Source of the DNA: Chlorophyllum brunneum
Taxonomy: Eukaryota; Basidiomycota; Agaricomycetes; Agaricales; Agaricaceae
Length of the DNA: 64,000 nucleotides
Reading direction: 5' to 3'
NCBI GenBank assembly: GCA_963576785.1
Contig: OY756149.1
Location: 1,116,001-1,180,000, forward strand
In this document: positions 50,684 to 63,782 of the stretch, one piece after another
How positions within the stretch are numbered: position 1 is the first letter of the stretch
How the letters are laid out: every line of letters starts with the position of its first letter
Notes under the pieces: generated by a model
Seen by the model: only the letters and a program-made list of their open reading frames with translations
The model's database searches: none
What the model was told of the DNA's origin: nothing
Program-made: the position numbers and the translations under genes

Positions 50684-51785
50684 GCAGTCACATTGACCTT
50701 CTGCCAGTTATTACCCCAAGTTTCGACTGTTTATTTATAATTCATCCCCCTTTTCTTTCGGTATCACATATTCTCGGTTTATCGATACCTCGAGAAGTTC
50801 TCGTTCTCCATGGTTGCGCATTTGGCATCCTTCGTCATCGAACAACGACATCCATCATTGAATCAATCCATGATCGTCCGCTGTCGCCCCGCCTAGGATC
50901 ATTCGCCATGTGTTAACGTGGGGGTCCAAATCGATGGCTTGGTTTTGGTGGGTGATGGGACAAGAACCTGACCTTTTTCCGCCGCTCAGGCTATCGGCGG
51001 TCACAGAAATTCGAAGCGGCTCACAGTTTACAGGGGACTGGATCAAGGGAACCCGATGAACGCCACACAAACAAACCCCACCAACTAATGGGGGGTTCCC
51101 ATTTCGTTTTACCTTTTCTACAGCTAGTGCCAGGGATGTTTAAACTTCCGTATACCTTTTTCCTGATTTTAATTTCTCCGATGCACCTGCGGTACCGGTG
51201 GTGAGATCATTACAACTCCACTGAGAAGAGCAAGCGCCTCCAAAAGCTTAAGTGCTTCCATTTGAACACTATCTATCCGCCTCGTAATGTTAGCGGACAC
51301 TCTGCCTGATTTCCGCGTTGGTTGACAGTCTGTCCGCTCTCTTCGCGGCAGAGCGCTTTGAGGAGCCTCGAACTGCGGTTTGGAGGGGACTCAGGAGCTA
51401 AAGACCCGACCCTGGCACTCATGTGTAGGTCTACATGGGAAAAAGTCGGGAAAATGATGCGTGTGTTTTGCTGTCCTGTGCAATCAGATGCTTGTCCTCG
51501 CCAGACATCTCATAATCTGAGTTCCATATGATAGTGTTTCCAGGGTACTGCCACACAAATACAAGGCCGATGAATAGATAACAAAACGACAGAATAGCAT
51601 CTCGTCAACATCGCACAATTGACTAATAGCCGGATGACACATCTTGGTGAAAGGGTACGCTAGGGACGAGCTGATCTAGGAAGTCGCAGGAAAAAAGGAA
51701 ATAGCGGCCCTCCCAGTGACGCTACAACCTTGTCGCAAAACCGTAATAACAAGGGACCAGGGAGAGGCCTCAATTAAGGAATCCT
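50684..51785. other. Convergent 3' intergenic region
   Basis: About 1.1 kb between the 3' ends of RMD1 and SEC5. No gene is seen. Confidence 0.5.
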
Positions 51786-54700
51786 CTACTTGGGATCCTT
51801 CTTACTCCGGGATCCGTCTTTGTCGTGTGCTGACCGACTGCTGCTTCCTGACGTATTAGTCCGGTTGCCACTCGAAGACCCAGACGAAGATTTCGTTTGC
51901 CTGAAGCACAAGAATTCCCTTTGCGTTGACCGCCGCGTTTCCGCAAGAGTCTTCTTCACGCCATCAAGATTAGCCTGGAAGTTTTCATCTCCAGGCCGTC
52001 GATGGTAAGCCTGGGATATTTTGTTGTACAGGTTCGAGAGTGTTTCTGCGGCAGAGGGAGTAACGTGTCTCGCTAGAGTTTGATGCATGAACTCTATCTC
52101 AAGAGTAGCCTAGAACCCCAAAATTCGAGTTTGAATCCCGTTAGTGTGATCCAAGAGTGGGTGAAAGTGGAGTGAATGACATACGCGAAGCATGCCACCC
52201 ATGCCAAATCGTTTAATCTGGCGGAAACATCGAAGCCCCTCATCCGCAAGCTGTTCGACCAGTTGGTTGAGCGTACGATCGACCAAGGGTTCCGCCACGC
52301 TGCAAATTTGTGCATGGATGCCAACCAAAACCGTCAATAATTCATACATGTACGGTCGAACTTCTACAAGGATACGGGGGAAAGAACAGCCTCATGAGCA
52401 TAACAGCCCGGTATATTTGTTAGATGAGAGGAGAGGATGCACTCACCGGTCGGCTGCGGTGTGTCATACCAGTCCATGGCCGGGTCAAGAATACCACCTC
52501 GCATGACTTCTTTGAGCGCTTCGGCCTTGGGTTTGACATAACCATCAAACAACGTTTTATCAAGTTCCTTGACCACAGCCATTAATGTCTACAGCACCAG
52601 GTAATCAGTCCTTGTTGCACCGTCCGAATTTAGCACACCACGGGAGATGATCGATCTCTTCCCACTGTCAATCCGCTCACCTGTCTGTCTTCTAACATAG
52701 ATGTGCCAAACGCGGCTTCCAATTGGCTCAACATGCTAGGGATTAGCACATCGGCCAGGTAGTTAAAGTTTGATATCACTAGCAGCATGCGGATGTCCTA
52801 TGTGTCGGCAGAAGGGAGGGAAGAGAGGGGATATAAGCGCCAGAGTTAAGCCAGACTCCAGAATGAATTGTTCCACTACAATCACGGAAACCATAAACGA
52901 CTCACCCCGTCGGAAAGATCAAGTAGATCCAAGTGATTGGTGTCAGGTGAATCATCCTCCTCGGTAAGCGATTTGCCCGTAACGATTGGGGATTCATCGG
53001 AAGCCAGTAGAACAAGCCCGTCGAGAAAAGTGTAGAGCGCATCAAGGAATGCTTTGGTGATTTTCGTGACAAAGACTTGTGGGATAGGATGCTGCTTCAC
53101 GGATTTGGATGACGAAACTGATGACGAAAGATCAATACCACCAGCAAGCTTGAACGCCGCGGTCGTTAAGTGTCGTTGGAAATGTTCCATATGGGAGAGA
53201 TATCGTGTAATATGATGGTTCGATGGATCAGCTACCCATCCCTCCAGACGGTAGAACAAATTTGTGTCTGTTCATAGTCAGCGGCCGGCAGGGTTCAGGG
53301 CGTCGGCAGGACATACCTCTCGACCACGCGTGTATAAGGATATCGCAGAACCTCCATTTCACACTCTCCAACAAGCTCTTCAGGCCAGAAGACGCGTCAG
53401 GGGAGATATCCATGCCGTTGAGGTCGTTGACGTTTTCATGTATCTCCCCCGATATCTTCATGAGATAATGGGCGGTAGAAATAGAATGAACGTTGGCTGG
53501 AAGCATGGGCGGCAGATTCTTGTTAGGTGCTGAAGAAAGCATCACCACGATATCTGACAAGAGGAAGGATTCGGAGATCAGAGAGATGTATAGTCTGACA
53601 CAGTCGAGCGCCATGGTACGGCATTGTGTTGGGCTTCGTCTACTCCCTGGAGATGAGGACTATTGGTAACGACACTATTGAACTGAGGTGAACTGAATTG
53701 TGAGTAACGAGAATCATACTTTCTTGTATTTTCCATCCATGAAGTTTTTCGAGATCTTCCAGAAGTTGGGAAGAGAAGATAGAAGCACCTCGGAGATGTT
53801 CTTGACAAGATCAAAGACAGCTTGCCAGACAGGCTCGCCTTCAGATTTACCTGAACGTTCGTCAATACGCTGAGAAAACGCGAATGCCAACTACACACCA
53901 AGATTCGCTTCTGTTTGTTTACTCTCTAGCACAAGGACAGTACTACGTAGCTGCGTCGCCAATAGCGTCGGGAGATCTGAACTTTCAGTTTTCGTCTTAT
54001 CCAGCTCGGCTAGCACATGGAATGAGAGAACGTAAGACACAGGAAGACACACGGAATTTACCTTGTACGAGAACCTTCGAACTCTGATAGGTCTTGTTCA
54101 TCTGCGCCATGATGTACTTGTGTTGACTGTCAAAGTACGTCCACAAGGGTTCATCAGTCCCTTGTAATTCCAACGAAATACTGCAAGTTGGCTAGTGTCA
54201 TTCACTGCGTCGCCGAAACACGAGATCGGCCACCCACTCAAGTGTCTTCTCTTGCTCCTCCAAACTACGGGTAGAATCTTGTAGCTGTGCATTCAACACA
54301 TTCCTCATCTCCGTCATAGCCTTCTCAACGCTCACCCACACCTTCTCCAGCACTCTCTTCTGTTGCTGTTCGGCTGCAGACGACGCTGCGCTGTCCTTCG
54401 ATATACCGACTGGGAGGAGTTGACTCGAACGTGACTCAAGCATGTATTTGCCCTTCTTGTAGTCCCGCATTGCAACTTCATAGCGTCCCTGAGGTTGGAG
54501 GAATGTATGAACGGGAGATGGTTGATGCTAAGATGGGATGCTCACAGCTTCGATAGATTCAATGATGAAACTCGGAAGGTTGAAGAAAAATTTCGATCTC
54601 TCAAACACGCCGAGCGTTGTCCGTAGTTTCTGCGCTCTTGACGCATTCTCTAGCACTGGTAAGAAGACCTGGTTCGCTTTCTGCGCAGCCTCTACCCGTC

Positions 54701-55493
54701 ACGTCGGCATTAGTATGTGAATAGTACTCAGAAATCCGGGAGACAGAGAACGCACGCTTGAGATGATCGCGCAACGGTTTTGATGCATAATCTGTCTGCG
54801 AAGCAAGAATTCCCTCCTTCATCTCCGCGTGAATAGCTATAAGCCAATGTCACCAGCGTTCATACATTTACCTCGTTGAGGACGGAGCAGAAACACGCAC
54901 CGTCAGTTGAAGCTTTTACAGCAACGAATCTATCGAAGTTATCTTCCACGAGAATCCGTATAGCTTCCGACCGGGCATCGATGGATTGTTGCAGGTGATT
55001 TATACCAACCGTCAAATCTTGGTACGTCGCATTGGGATGTACAGCGGAAAGGAACGCCTTTGGATCGAAGGACTTCGATGTTATCAAAACGGCCGCCTCT
55101 GTCATGGAGATTAAGTGTGAAAAAGGAAGATACTTGAAGGATACGCACTGGACTCCATGTCCAGGTCTTTGACACTGCGTTGGACAAATATCAACATCTG
55201 TTGGAACAGGGAAAGAAGATTCACTCACTTGATGGTACTTCCCAGTCCTAGTGGATCCCCGTCCCCTTCAATACCACCAGTAGGACTCATCAACGCCCCA
55301 GCAACGGAATCTTCAAGGTCGTGATCAACATCCTCCCACTGCCTATTGACAGCGCGTGCACAAGCCCATAATTTCCGGTCAATGTGGTGTCATTTGGAGA
55401 GGCTGGGGGGCATGCGTACGTGGGATTCAAAGAGCTGATCTTGTATGCCTTTAGGAGGGCAGCTTCGTCTATATCAAAGTTGAGCCGAGGCAT
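51786..55493 (-). CDS. SEC5: Exocyst complex subunit SEC5
   Basis: SEC5 is a rod-like subunit of the octameric exocyst that tethers secretory vesicles at hyphal tips. Start ATG 55491-55493 gives [20 protein letters not shown]. The diagnostic N-terminal region reads [19 protein letters not shown], then [27 protein letters not shown]. Next are [17 protein letters not shown] and [19 protein letters not shown]. Later helices include [39 protein letters not shown], and [17 protein letters not shown]. The Ser/Lys-rich tail ([17 protein letters not shown]) ends SKKDPK. Many short introns; about 900 residues, as expected for fungal SEC5. Confidence 0.92.
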
Positions 55494-55939
55494 GCTTGAC
55501 CACTCAGAGAACCCGAAATAGGTTCAAAGTCCTGAAACTTTGTGACTATTGAGTAAAAGTGTAAAGATCCAAACGTTTGAAACGTTGAAGCCTGGGGTAG
55601 GACGGCAAGAATTGAAGTGAGAGGATTTGGATGGTAGGATGAAACGCTTGTTGTTACATAAATGACATCGACCCTGAAATTTCTTTCCGTGTTTGGCTGT
55701 ATTTAAAAACCCTGCCAGACGACATCCGTTTATTAAGAAGCCGTAAATAAAATGTTGTTATCATATACGGGTACGTTAGAGGGAATAGGGCTAGACATAA
55801 CAACGAAGGGAATATAAGAAACAGAAGGGTGGATTATCATCGTGAATTGGTATCCAATGAGGATCAAACATCTAGGTCCATCGAACTTATCCGCGTTTCC
55901 GGCGAGGTAGGGCTTGGGGAATCCTTGAGAGGGTAACGT
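55494..55939. other. Short intergenic region
   Basis: About 450 bases between the SEC5 start and the SCS7 stop. Contains the SEC5 promoter. Nothing more seen. Confidence 0.5.
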
Positions 55940-57460
55940 TCAGACGGGGAGAACAGTATTAAAGACATAGTCCCAGATCTTGCCTGAAGGATGAGCGGGT
56001 TTAAGATAAGAACCAGAATAAACACAAGGGAGATCAACGCACTGGTAACACCGAAACCGAGCTCAAAGTTCTTGTAATGGTGAGCCAGGTGGTATTTCTT
56101 CATCTCACGCATGTACGCTGGGAGTTTGGTATGATGGAGTCTGTAACGGATAGGGTCAGCACTGTGTAGAACCTTGAGTATCGAAAAGACTCACGCGTAG
56201 TGCATGCAGTCATAAAGAATATCTGACAAAAAGTATCATAATCACAATTCGTCCACATCTTGGGCGTCGAGTCTGACTTACAAAATGTGAAAGACCCAGC
56301 AATGATTCCATTGGCGACAGCAACCGGGAACAGGATATACGCCAGCTGAGTAAAAGGCAGTTGTAACACAAAGAACAACGTTGGAGGCATCACAAGACGA
56401 AGCCTAAAAATAAAAACCCCATTAACATCCTTACACTACAAGGCCCAAGTAACAACACATTTCACTCACCGATCCATAGGTAAATAATGATGAATCCCGT
56501 GCATTAAGAAATGCAACGTAATGAAAGTCGGTGTATCAGGCAACACCTCATCAATATGGAACAGGAACCTATGCATGGTGTACTCCAATATCGTCCAGAT
56601 CACGTTGCCAAGTAAAAAGCATGTGATGGTTTTGGCGTAGGAGTCCACCGGGACAGATGAGAGGTATGACATAGGAAGAACCGGATTCGTCATAAAGTTG
56701 GGTAGAGGGCCAGTGAATTGGAAGAGAGAGCGGAGGAAGAGATATGCGGTAATCGGGCCCCAGAATATGGGCACGACATACCATACAGTCCGTGTCAGCA
56801 TCTATAAGAGCGTGGAAGATGAGTAATGGGACATGAAGGGACAAGCAGAAAGATAATACCTCGAGGACATCAGGTCCAAATAGGCGTGCAGACTCTGAAA
56901 GATGGCGAGGTTGGTGGACCTGCTTGAGGTAATACGATTTACTGGTTTCGCTCATTAGACGAATCCAGAAATGATACATTCCAAGACGCCCACCTGAAAT
57001 TCGACTCCCAAACCTGCCTCAACAAAGGTTTCCTCAAATCAAGGAATGCATTGTGTTCATAATCTTTCGCCGAGTCCGTATCCTCAGGATGAAAATCATC
57101 CGTTGCTTCCCAATCTACAAGTCCACAAGTCCACACGCATCAGCAAACGAATCCTCGCACCAGAAAGCACATACCCTCGCGCACAGTACTCTCCTCCGTA
57201 CCCAATCGTCCAACAATATACTCGTCCAACATCTCATATGCCGAGTCGGAATGGTCATGCTCCATCTCATCCCGCATAAGCGCTTCTACGTCCTTCCCAG
57301 CATGCTCCAGAATCGCATCATCCCCTCCAGGATGATCTTCCAGAAACTTGGTAATGTCGTATACTTTTCCGTTCCTCGATACCCAGCAACTGGAAGTCGA
57401 GTTGTGCGTTGCGACGTCTTCACGTGTGTAGATCTTCACCCTTTTCGAAACTACACCCAT
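55940..57460 (-). CDS. SCS7: Sphingolipid fatty acid 2-hydroxylase (cytochrome b5 fused)
   Basis: SCS7/FA2H hydroxylates C2 of the very-long-chain fatty acid in ceramide at the ER, using an N-terminal cytochrome b5 domain as electron donor. The start MGVVSKRVKIYTREDVATHN leads to the b5 heme motif FLEDHPGGDDAILEHAGKD. The membrane hydroxylase part has the eight-histidine pattern: HRFLFH, HFLMHGIHHYLPMD, HYALHHTKLP and HLAHHYKN. Hydrophobic helices lie between (WYVVPIFWGPITAYLFL, CFLLGNVIWTILEYT). The end is SKIWDYVFNTVLPV with TGA at 55940-55942. That splice removes an intron from the open frame that would otherwise run to 55864. Length is about 375 residues, as for yeast. Confidence 0.95.
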
Positions 57461-58091
57461 ATTAAACGATTTCCAGGGTCAAATTTATGACAGGAGGGAG
57501 TAGCGAACGAACGAGAGACGAGAGAAGGAAAGACAGACTGCGCGAGAAAAGTGGGCAGACTTGTCAGGCTCGCCAAAACCAAACTCGCGTAACTGCGCCC
57601 CGGCCATCAATGCTCCGACACGTGATCTCTCTCTCTATTCTGAGCATATATCACGAAAAGGCCTGGTCGTTCCAGAGTAGTGCATGAAATACAGAATATA
57701 ATAGTGAGGGCGAAATTCCAGTAAACCCCTGTCGAACCAGCATATTCAGCAATCAACGATCGGCCTCGGGAGAAAAAATAGATCCCATGGTCACACCACC
57801 TACCACTCTTGGGCCAGTTCGAAGAAAAAAACCAACTGCCGGTGGACAATGGTTGCCAGTGTGGCAAAAACTCCGGAATCACAGAATAATTGACCTCTGA
57901 CCGCCATTAGAAATAATCAAAATTACCACCTACCAATCCCAATCATCCGCGAGTGTCCACTTCGGATGCTAGAAATTCGAGGGCAAGACGGCATCAAACA
58001 TGCATTCCATATTATTATTTTCAGTTTACGCAGACTATTATCATCTCCCAACTAACAAGGTATATCGTGACATATCAAATCAGAGAGGGTG
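57461..58091. other. Intergenic region
   Basis: About 630 bases upstream of SCS7 and downstream of the minus-strand unknown gene. Nothing supported. Confidence 0.5.
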
Positions 58092-59020
58092 TGGCGAAAG
58101 CTTCTTGGAAGTATAACGAATGATTCACCACTGCCCGCCACACACTGTAAGCGATTGCAAGGAATCCGACAGGTCAAAACTCACAGCTCTGGGGTCATCT
58201 TGCGGATGTTCACTCTTCATCCACGAGAAAGAAATTTGGGTTTCGTCAAGGGGTATTCCAACCTGACTATCCTTCAGGTATTTCAGGAAATTGGCCAGGC
58301 TAGCTCTGTCAATCTCTCTCTCTTGGCAAACAATCCAATAATCTTTGTGGTCCTCGTTCACTTGGTTTTCATTTGTGTAATTGATAAACCGAAGAGGAAA
58401 GAATATATATTCCACCCCTCTGTTTGGGTCATCAGGGGACGGATTTTCTGGATACATGTCTTCAAAGCAGTGAGCTAGTGCATGAAAAGACACCTCAGGC
58501 GTCGGGCGTACATCGAAATGTTGGCGTCACTTTGTGGTCTTCTTTGGGAAGTTGATGTCGCCACATCTGGTAGAGAAGAGAGTAAAACTCTAAGTCTTTC
58601 TCCCCTGTAATGAATCTGTTGACAAGCGGAAGAGAAGGGGTCCAATCTTTCCAAGTTTGAACGGAAACTTTGTAGCCACTCCACCAGGCCATTCGAGGGT
58701 TGGAAATACACCGCATCGCAGTTTTTAAAGGAGGTGGCCTAACTGGAATTGCGATGGTACTAAGAAAGAGTCTAAGAGCCGAATGGCAACGTAGACAATT
58801 TATGTCACACCCCAACCCTGACGAAAGTTAGAACTACGGGACGAACTTGCCACTACCACGGACTCAACCCAGATCTTGACATTACCTGGTACACAGCTGC
58901 TTCCCGGAACATCAAGGACGACGGATATGTATTTTCAGCAGTGAGATTTTCAGGAAATACATCGGAACAATCCACTCCAGCGGACCGAAAGTCACATAGC
59001 AATGCATGGTATCCCTCCAT
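58092..59020 (-). CDS. Unknown protein, paralogue of the gene at the right end; possibly frameshifted
   Basis: I do not recognise the family. A start MEGYHALLCDFRSAGVDCSD (ATG 59018-59020) runs to FREAAVYQ and a GTAATG donor. A second exon contains NPRMAWWSGYKVSVQTWKDW and EFYSLLYQMWRHQLPKED. The third segment reads VSFHALAHCFEDMYPE, EYIFFPLRFINYTNENQVN, then FSWMKSEHPQDDPRA before a GTGAGT donor. Segments two and three are in different frames. Joining needs either a 37-nt intron (shorter than others here) or a one-base frameshift near 58515. The end of the gene is therefore uncertain, as is the last exon. Trp and acidic residues are frequent and no signal peptide is seen. A close relative lies at 63783-64000. 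Confidence 0.5.
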
Positions 59021-59060
59021 TGTAAAACAGTATTTCAACGATAGAATAAAAGTAGATCAT

Positions 59061-61750
59061 CTACCAACCGATCGTATCACCTCACCAACACCTTCCTTAG
59101 CCATTTCGCGACTCCACCCCCTCAAAACATGTTTCTGAACCTTCCCACTCGCAGTCTTCGGCAACTCGCTCGGAGAACCATCTTCGCCCATAAACCATAC
59201 CCACGCAGGAGCGTTCTACACGTCAATAGTTACAGGGAGGACAAGAAACAACAAATCGACCTTGCTGACCTGGGAATTTATGCTCTGTGAAACTATCATC
59301 CTCACTTCCTCTTTCGATATCGACGTTCCAGGTTCACGAACAATCCACGCTCCTACGACTTCGCCAAACGTCTTGTCTGGAACTGAAACGGTTGCTGCTT
59401 CGCGAATAGAATCGTGAGCTGTCAAGGCATTCTCAATTTGAACCGGGAACAAGTTCTGTAGAAGTTCAATGAGCAGGAAGTTCGATTCCAACAATTAAAT
59501 ATCCTACCTCGCCACCTCGGATGATGATATCCTTTCAAAGTGAGTCAGTATCGGATTGACTCATACAGCGGCTTTTTGAGTCCACCGACCTTTATCCGAC
59601 CAACAACTAAGCCGGGAAATCCAGTCAGCATTTCGATACCCCGCACACAACAGCGGAAACACGCACTCTTAAGATACCCTTCCTCATCCATGATCCCTTC
59701 ATCACCAGTCGACATCCACAAAGTTCCCTCTTCGTCCTTCTTCGTAACCTGCTCCGTCTGTGCTGCATCGTTCCAATACCTACAAGCGCAAGCCAATGTC
59801 AAACCAATCCCCAAAATATAGCACACACAACCCACCCCTTCTGTAACAAATAACCAGCTACGACAACCTCACCAGGCGTACCCACAGGGACAATGTTTCC
59901 ATCCGGATCTACGACTTTCGCCTTCACATGAGGCAAGATCTTCCCCACCGTCTCGACGCGTTTGATTACCGGGTCCGCGGGAGTAGATTGGAACGAAACC
60001 GGGCTCGTCTCCGCTGTCCATAGCCCCTAAGCAGACCATATTTGAGAGAAAGGTAAAGAAACATACTCATTCCATACGCAACAGTCAAATCCTTCAGATT
60101 CAACTTCTCGATCAAAGACTTCATCAAGTCAATCGGTATCGACGACCCCGCAGCAATACCCGTCCTGTCCAAATTGAATTCATTTAATTCACTTCAGTAG
60201 CAGCTACTGATAGGTGTCGAAATACGCACCTCAACATCCCAAAGTCGATAAACCTACCCTCAGCTTTGCGTTTCTCGACTTCCGCCAATACACCTAAAAA
60301 GTGCGTTGGGACGCCATGTAAAGCCGTACATTTCTCTTCCGATACTGCGTCCACAATGGAAGGAGGATCGAAAGTCTCGGATGGGTAGACTATACAAGCC
60401 CCATGGGACCACGCTGCTAAGTTGCCTAGAACAAGGCGTGTTTAAGCATGCCAGAGGAGAGGATATCATAAGCATGAGAAGGGGGGGGAAGGAAAAGGGT
60501 GAGACTTATCAAAGCAGTGGAAGAGTGGGGGTGTGTTGCCTATGATGATCATTCAGATGAGCATAAAAATCGAGTAGGAGTTTGTGGACGTACATAAGAC
60601 GTCTTTCTCCGAGAACCACATGCTCCGACCGATGTTGATCGCGTTGTTCAGGAGATTGGAATGCGTAAGCTGCGTTTTATGTTAAGTTACTACTCCAAGT
60701 TGAAGGGAGATATACACACTGAAACGGCCTTCGGAAGTCCTGTTGTCCCACTATAATGTCAACGTAACAATTAAATCGCAGACCGATTATGCTGAGGATA
60801 CCAACTCACCTTGTAAACTGCAAATTCATCACATCGTCGTTATCCAAGCTATTCCTCAACTCAATCAACTTCCTTCCCTCGGCACCGCCCTCTCTCCATA
60901 GCAAAATTTCCCTCCAATCAACCAAACTCTTGATCTTCAATCTCTCAAGCCGCTCCCTTTCTGTCTCAGCATTATCCACGACAATCAAGTTTCGTAGTTC
61001 TGGTAGTTCTTCGATTTGGATTTCGCCAGGCTGCTGGGATCGAATCTGTGGGAAGGCCTGAGAAAATGTCTCTATGTAGGTTGAGGATCGGATTCGTGGA
61101 ACAGCGATGAGGTGCTGCACATTGATGAGTTGGAAAGTGTTGACCTACGAGGAATGAATCAGTATGAATAGTCTGAAAAAGCGAGAGATTGGGACATACG
61201 AGCTCATGCAATTTGTACGCAGGGTTAATAGTTGCAAGTATTGCACCAATGCTGGCACACGCCCACTGCAACATTCCATACGCACTAAAAGACTCCTTCG
61301 GTTTCGCCCCAACGAAGAAGCCGGAATGTGTAATACACACCTATTATTCCCCATAACAACAGCCACCCTATCCCCTTTCTTCACGCCCAACGCAAGAAGA
61401 CCCCTAGCAAGGGCTTGTATATGTCTGTCGAATTCCTCAAAGTCCCAAGCTAGGTACGGTACGTCCTTGAAGTTACGTGCTGGAGGTCCTGCATGGGTGT
61501 GTGGAGCTTCCCTGCGACATATGAGCGCTGGGCGCGAGGGAAAACGTTCGAGAATGTCTTCTGCAAAGTATTGTGGAAGAGTCTTGGCTGAGAGAGGGGG
61601 CTCTGTTGGGCCAGAGACGGCAGAATGCGTCAACGACTCTGGACCATTAGACGGTGATGTCGATGAAAAAATCGAGAACTTGGCATGAGTGGCTGAGAGG
61701 GCTCGACGGGGTGGTCTTAGGCGTAGACTCGCACGAGAGAGGTGGTACAT
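59061..61750 (-). CDS. Mitochondrial-type acyl-CoA synthetase (ACSF2-like)
   Basis: AMP-forming acyl-CoA synthetases activate fatty acids as acyl-CoA via an acyl-adenylate. The N-terminus MYHLSRASLRLRPPRRALSA is Arg/Ser-rich without acids, like a mitochondrial targeting peptide. The P-loop-like motif reads TSGTTGLPKAVSLTHSNLLN. Then NTPPLFHCFG, LRTGIAAGSSIPIDLMKSL, and TVAYGMTETSPVSFQST. The C-terminal subdomain has WMSTGDEGIMDEEGYL, GRIKDIIIRGGENLFPVQIE and the catalytic-Lys region LPKTASGKVQKHVL. The overall pattern is closest to ACSF2/medium-chain ligases. About a dozen introns; stop at 59061-59063. Its 3' end is only 40 bases from the start of the unknown gene, transcribed the same way. 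Chain-length preference cannot be read. Confidence 0.9.
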
Positions 61751-62412
61751 TTAGCGCACGAAAACGATGAACTTGAGGGCCGAAATAAACTACAGGGTCC
61801 GAATTGGTTGATCGTCACTCAATCACCGTTCGGCAACAGACAAGCGTCAGAGAGTCACTGGCCACATTTGCTGGCGACGGTTGATCCTGGTTGGAGGAAC
61901 AGTTGTAGCCATCACACGACTCTGGTCAGGTGCCGTATCATCCTTCTAATTGCCATCACATTGGCCTGACCAGTCAGACCTTCAAACGCTGCTACCAATC
62001 TAGCAAGAAGGGTTCCAGGAATCAGCGGGTCACTTTTCACGAAGTTGTGACCCAGCATCAAAGCAACTGCGTGCACATTCAAAAGAAGAAAATATATCTT
62101 GGGCACATGCGTCTTGGACTTGTCATACTTGCTTGGGCTCGTCAAACAGTTCTCATGACCATGGATTCACCTTCTGACGGACCGACGGGCCATCTCTCAA
62201 TATATAGCACAACGGCATAAATGAGAGCAACCTACTCCACGCCAGCACTACGACTAACAGATCAACACTATCCCATGACCCCACACGAACACTCTCAAGT
62301 CCGCGTCTCATATCACGGAAAATTCGAAGGCCTGAACCATGCGGCCTCCATTCCCGTGTACCACCGCGTATAAATTCCCCCACAAAACAGACTTTACCGT
62401 GACTTGACCACA
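61751..62412. other. Divergent promoter region
   Basis: About 660 bases between the divergent synthetase and GH16 genes. Nothing else recognised. Confidence 0.5.
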
Positions 62413-63541
62413 ATGTTCTTACCAACCACTACCGTACTCAGTCTCCTCGCTGCCACAGCGGGAGTCCAGGCCGCAACGATCATCCCTTCCAATTCTTTCT
62501 CTTCCGTTTCGACGTTTGAGAGTTATTGGAACTACTTGTACCCATGGGGCTCAGACCACAATGGCAGTATGTCGGGTTCTTTCTAACTGTCCCGCTCCGT
62601 CCACCCTAAACATTGGCCACAAGGTGCAAGGATGAAAGGAAGCTCGACCGACCATAGTCACATCAACCCAGCCTCGGGCACACTCAGTTTGGTAGCCACG
62701 CCGACATCAAACCCTTCGCCACCCACGAGTTCAGCCAACCCCCACCCAGCTATTCACTATGCTAGGTATTCCTAAAACAATATCCATTAATACACTTACA
62801 CATATTGACAAATTGACAGCGGTGCCGTCCACGCGAAAGCCCAAATCACAATCACTCGCACGAACGGATACACCATTTCTGGTGAATTCAGTTCCCCAAC
62901 CGCCAGAGGCACCTGGCCCGCATTTTGGTGAGTCTTACTACCCTTTGATCCCGCACAAGTTTCTTCATACTCATCATACGCCATCTTCCAGGCTCACCGT
63001 AAGTCCAACCCGAACCTGTCTCCGGGATTCGCGCCTATTACCTCCCAAAATTCTTACGCGGCGGATAACATTAGGCCGTGAACAGCTGGCCTCCCGAAAC
63101 TGACATCGGCGAATGGAAAGGCACAAACCAAAACTGGTACAATACCTTCAACACTTCCTCTATCGTCCGCTCCGACCTCGTCAATTGGCCCGGTGATCTT
63201 TCCTTCCACTCCCTCAAAGCCGTGCTTACAGCCGAATCCAACGGAGCTGATGTCAAGATTGATTTCTACATGGACAATATACACCGCGCAACTCAGTACG
63301 GTCAAGGATTTGTTGGGAAACCACTTTGGTTGTACGTGAAATTCATTTCTTTCTTGCAATGGAAGCTGATTGATTTGTGTGGGGATAGGATTATCAACTT
63401 GCAGGTATGATTGGTTGACGTGATCTCCGTGTATGAATCCGCTCAACGCAGCTTCTGTAGATGGAAGGGTCCTCTGGATCTCCTGGTCCAAGTGGTACGA
63501 CTACTTACAAGGTTCGAAATGTTGAGGTCACCACAAACTAG
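62413..63541 (+). CDS. Secreted GH16-like glycoside hydrolase
   Basis: GH16 enzymes cleave beta-1,3/1,4-glucans or remodel cell walls. The ATG at 62413 gives a signal peptide, MFLPTTTVLSLLAATAGVQA, followed by a mature start ATIIPSNSF. The jelly-roll landmarks are ISGEFSSPTARGTWPAFWL and the catalytic motif PPETDIGEWKG, which fits E-x-D-x-x-E. A Trp/Tyr-rich part follows (GTNQNWYNTFNTSS) and SNGADVKIDFYMDN, GQGFVGKPLWLIINLQMEGSSG near the C-terminus. The usual hydrophobic residue after the nucleophile is Thr here. Introns interrupt the gene near 62569-62625, 62762-62819, 62927-63075, 63333-63390 and 63406-63461. About 250 residues, a normal GH16 core without carbohydrate-binding modules. The in-frame TTG at 62404 is not needed. 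Confidence 0.85.
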
Positions 63542-63782
63542 TTGATGTGCACAGAACTCCTTTGCGTAAAAATAACGTAGCGACCGAATAAAATGGATGT
63601 AGCTGACTCTCCCGGTCCACTAAGCCGGGTCCGATACCACATCCTCGCAGTTAGAGCCGGACACGCCAAGCTCCCGCACTATTGGCCATCCTGATTGGAC
63701 TTGAGAATGCGAACATTCCATATTATTTGGGGAGATCGTTATCATTTACAACCTGCGGAGGCACACGCTACGACATATCCAT

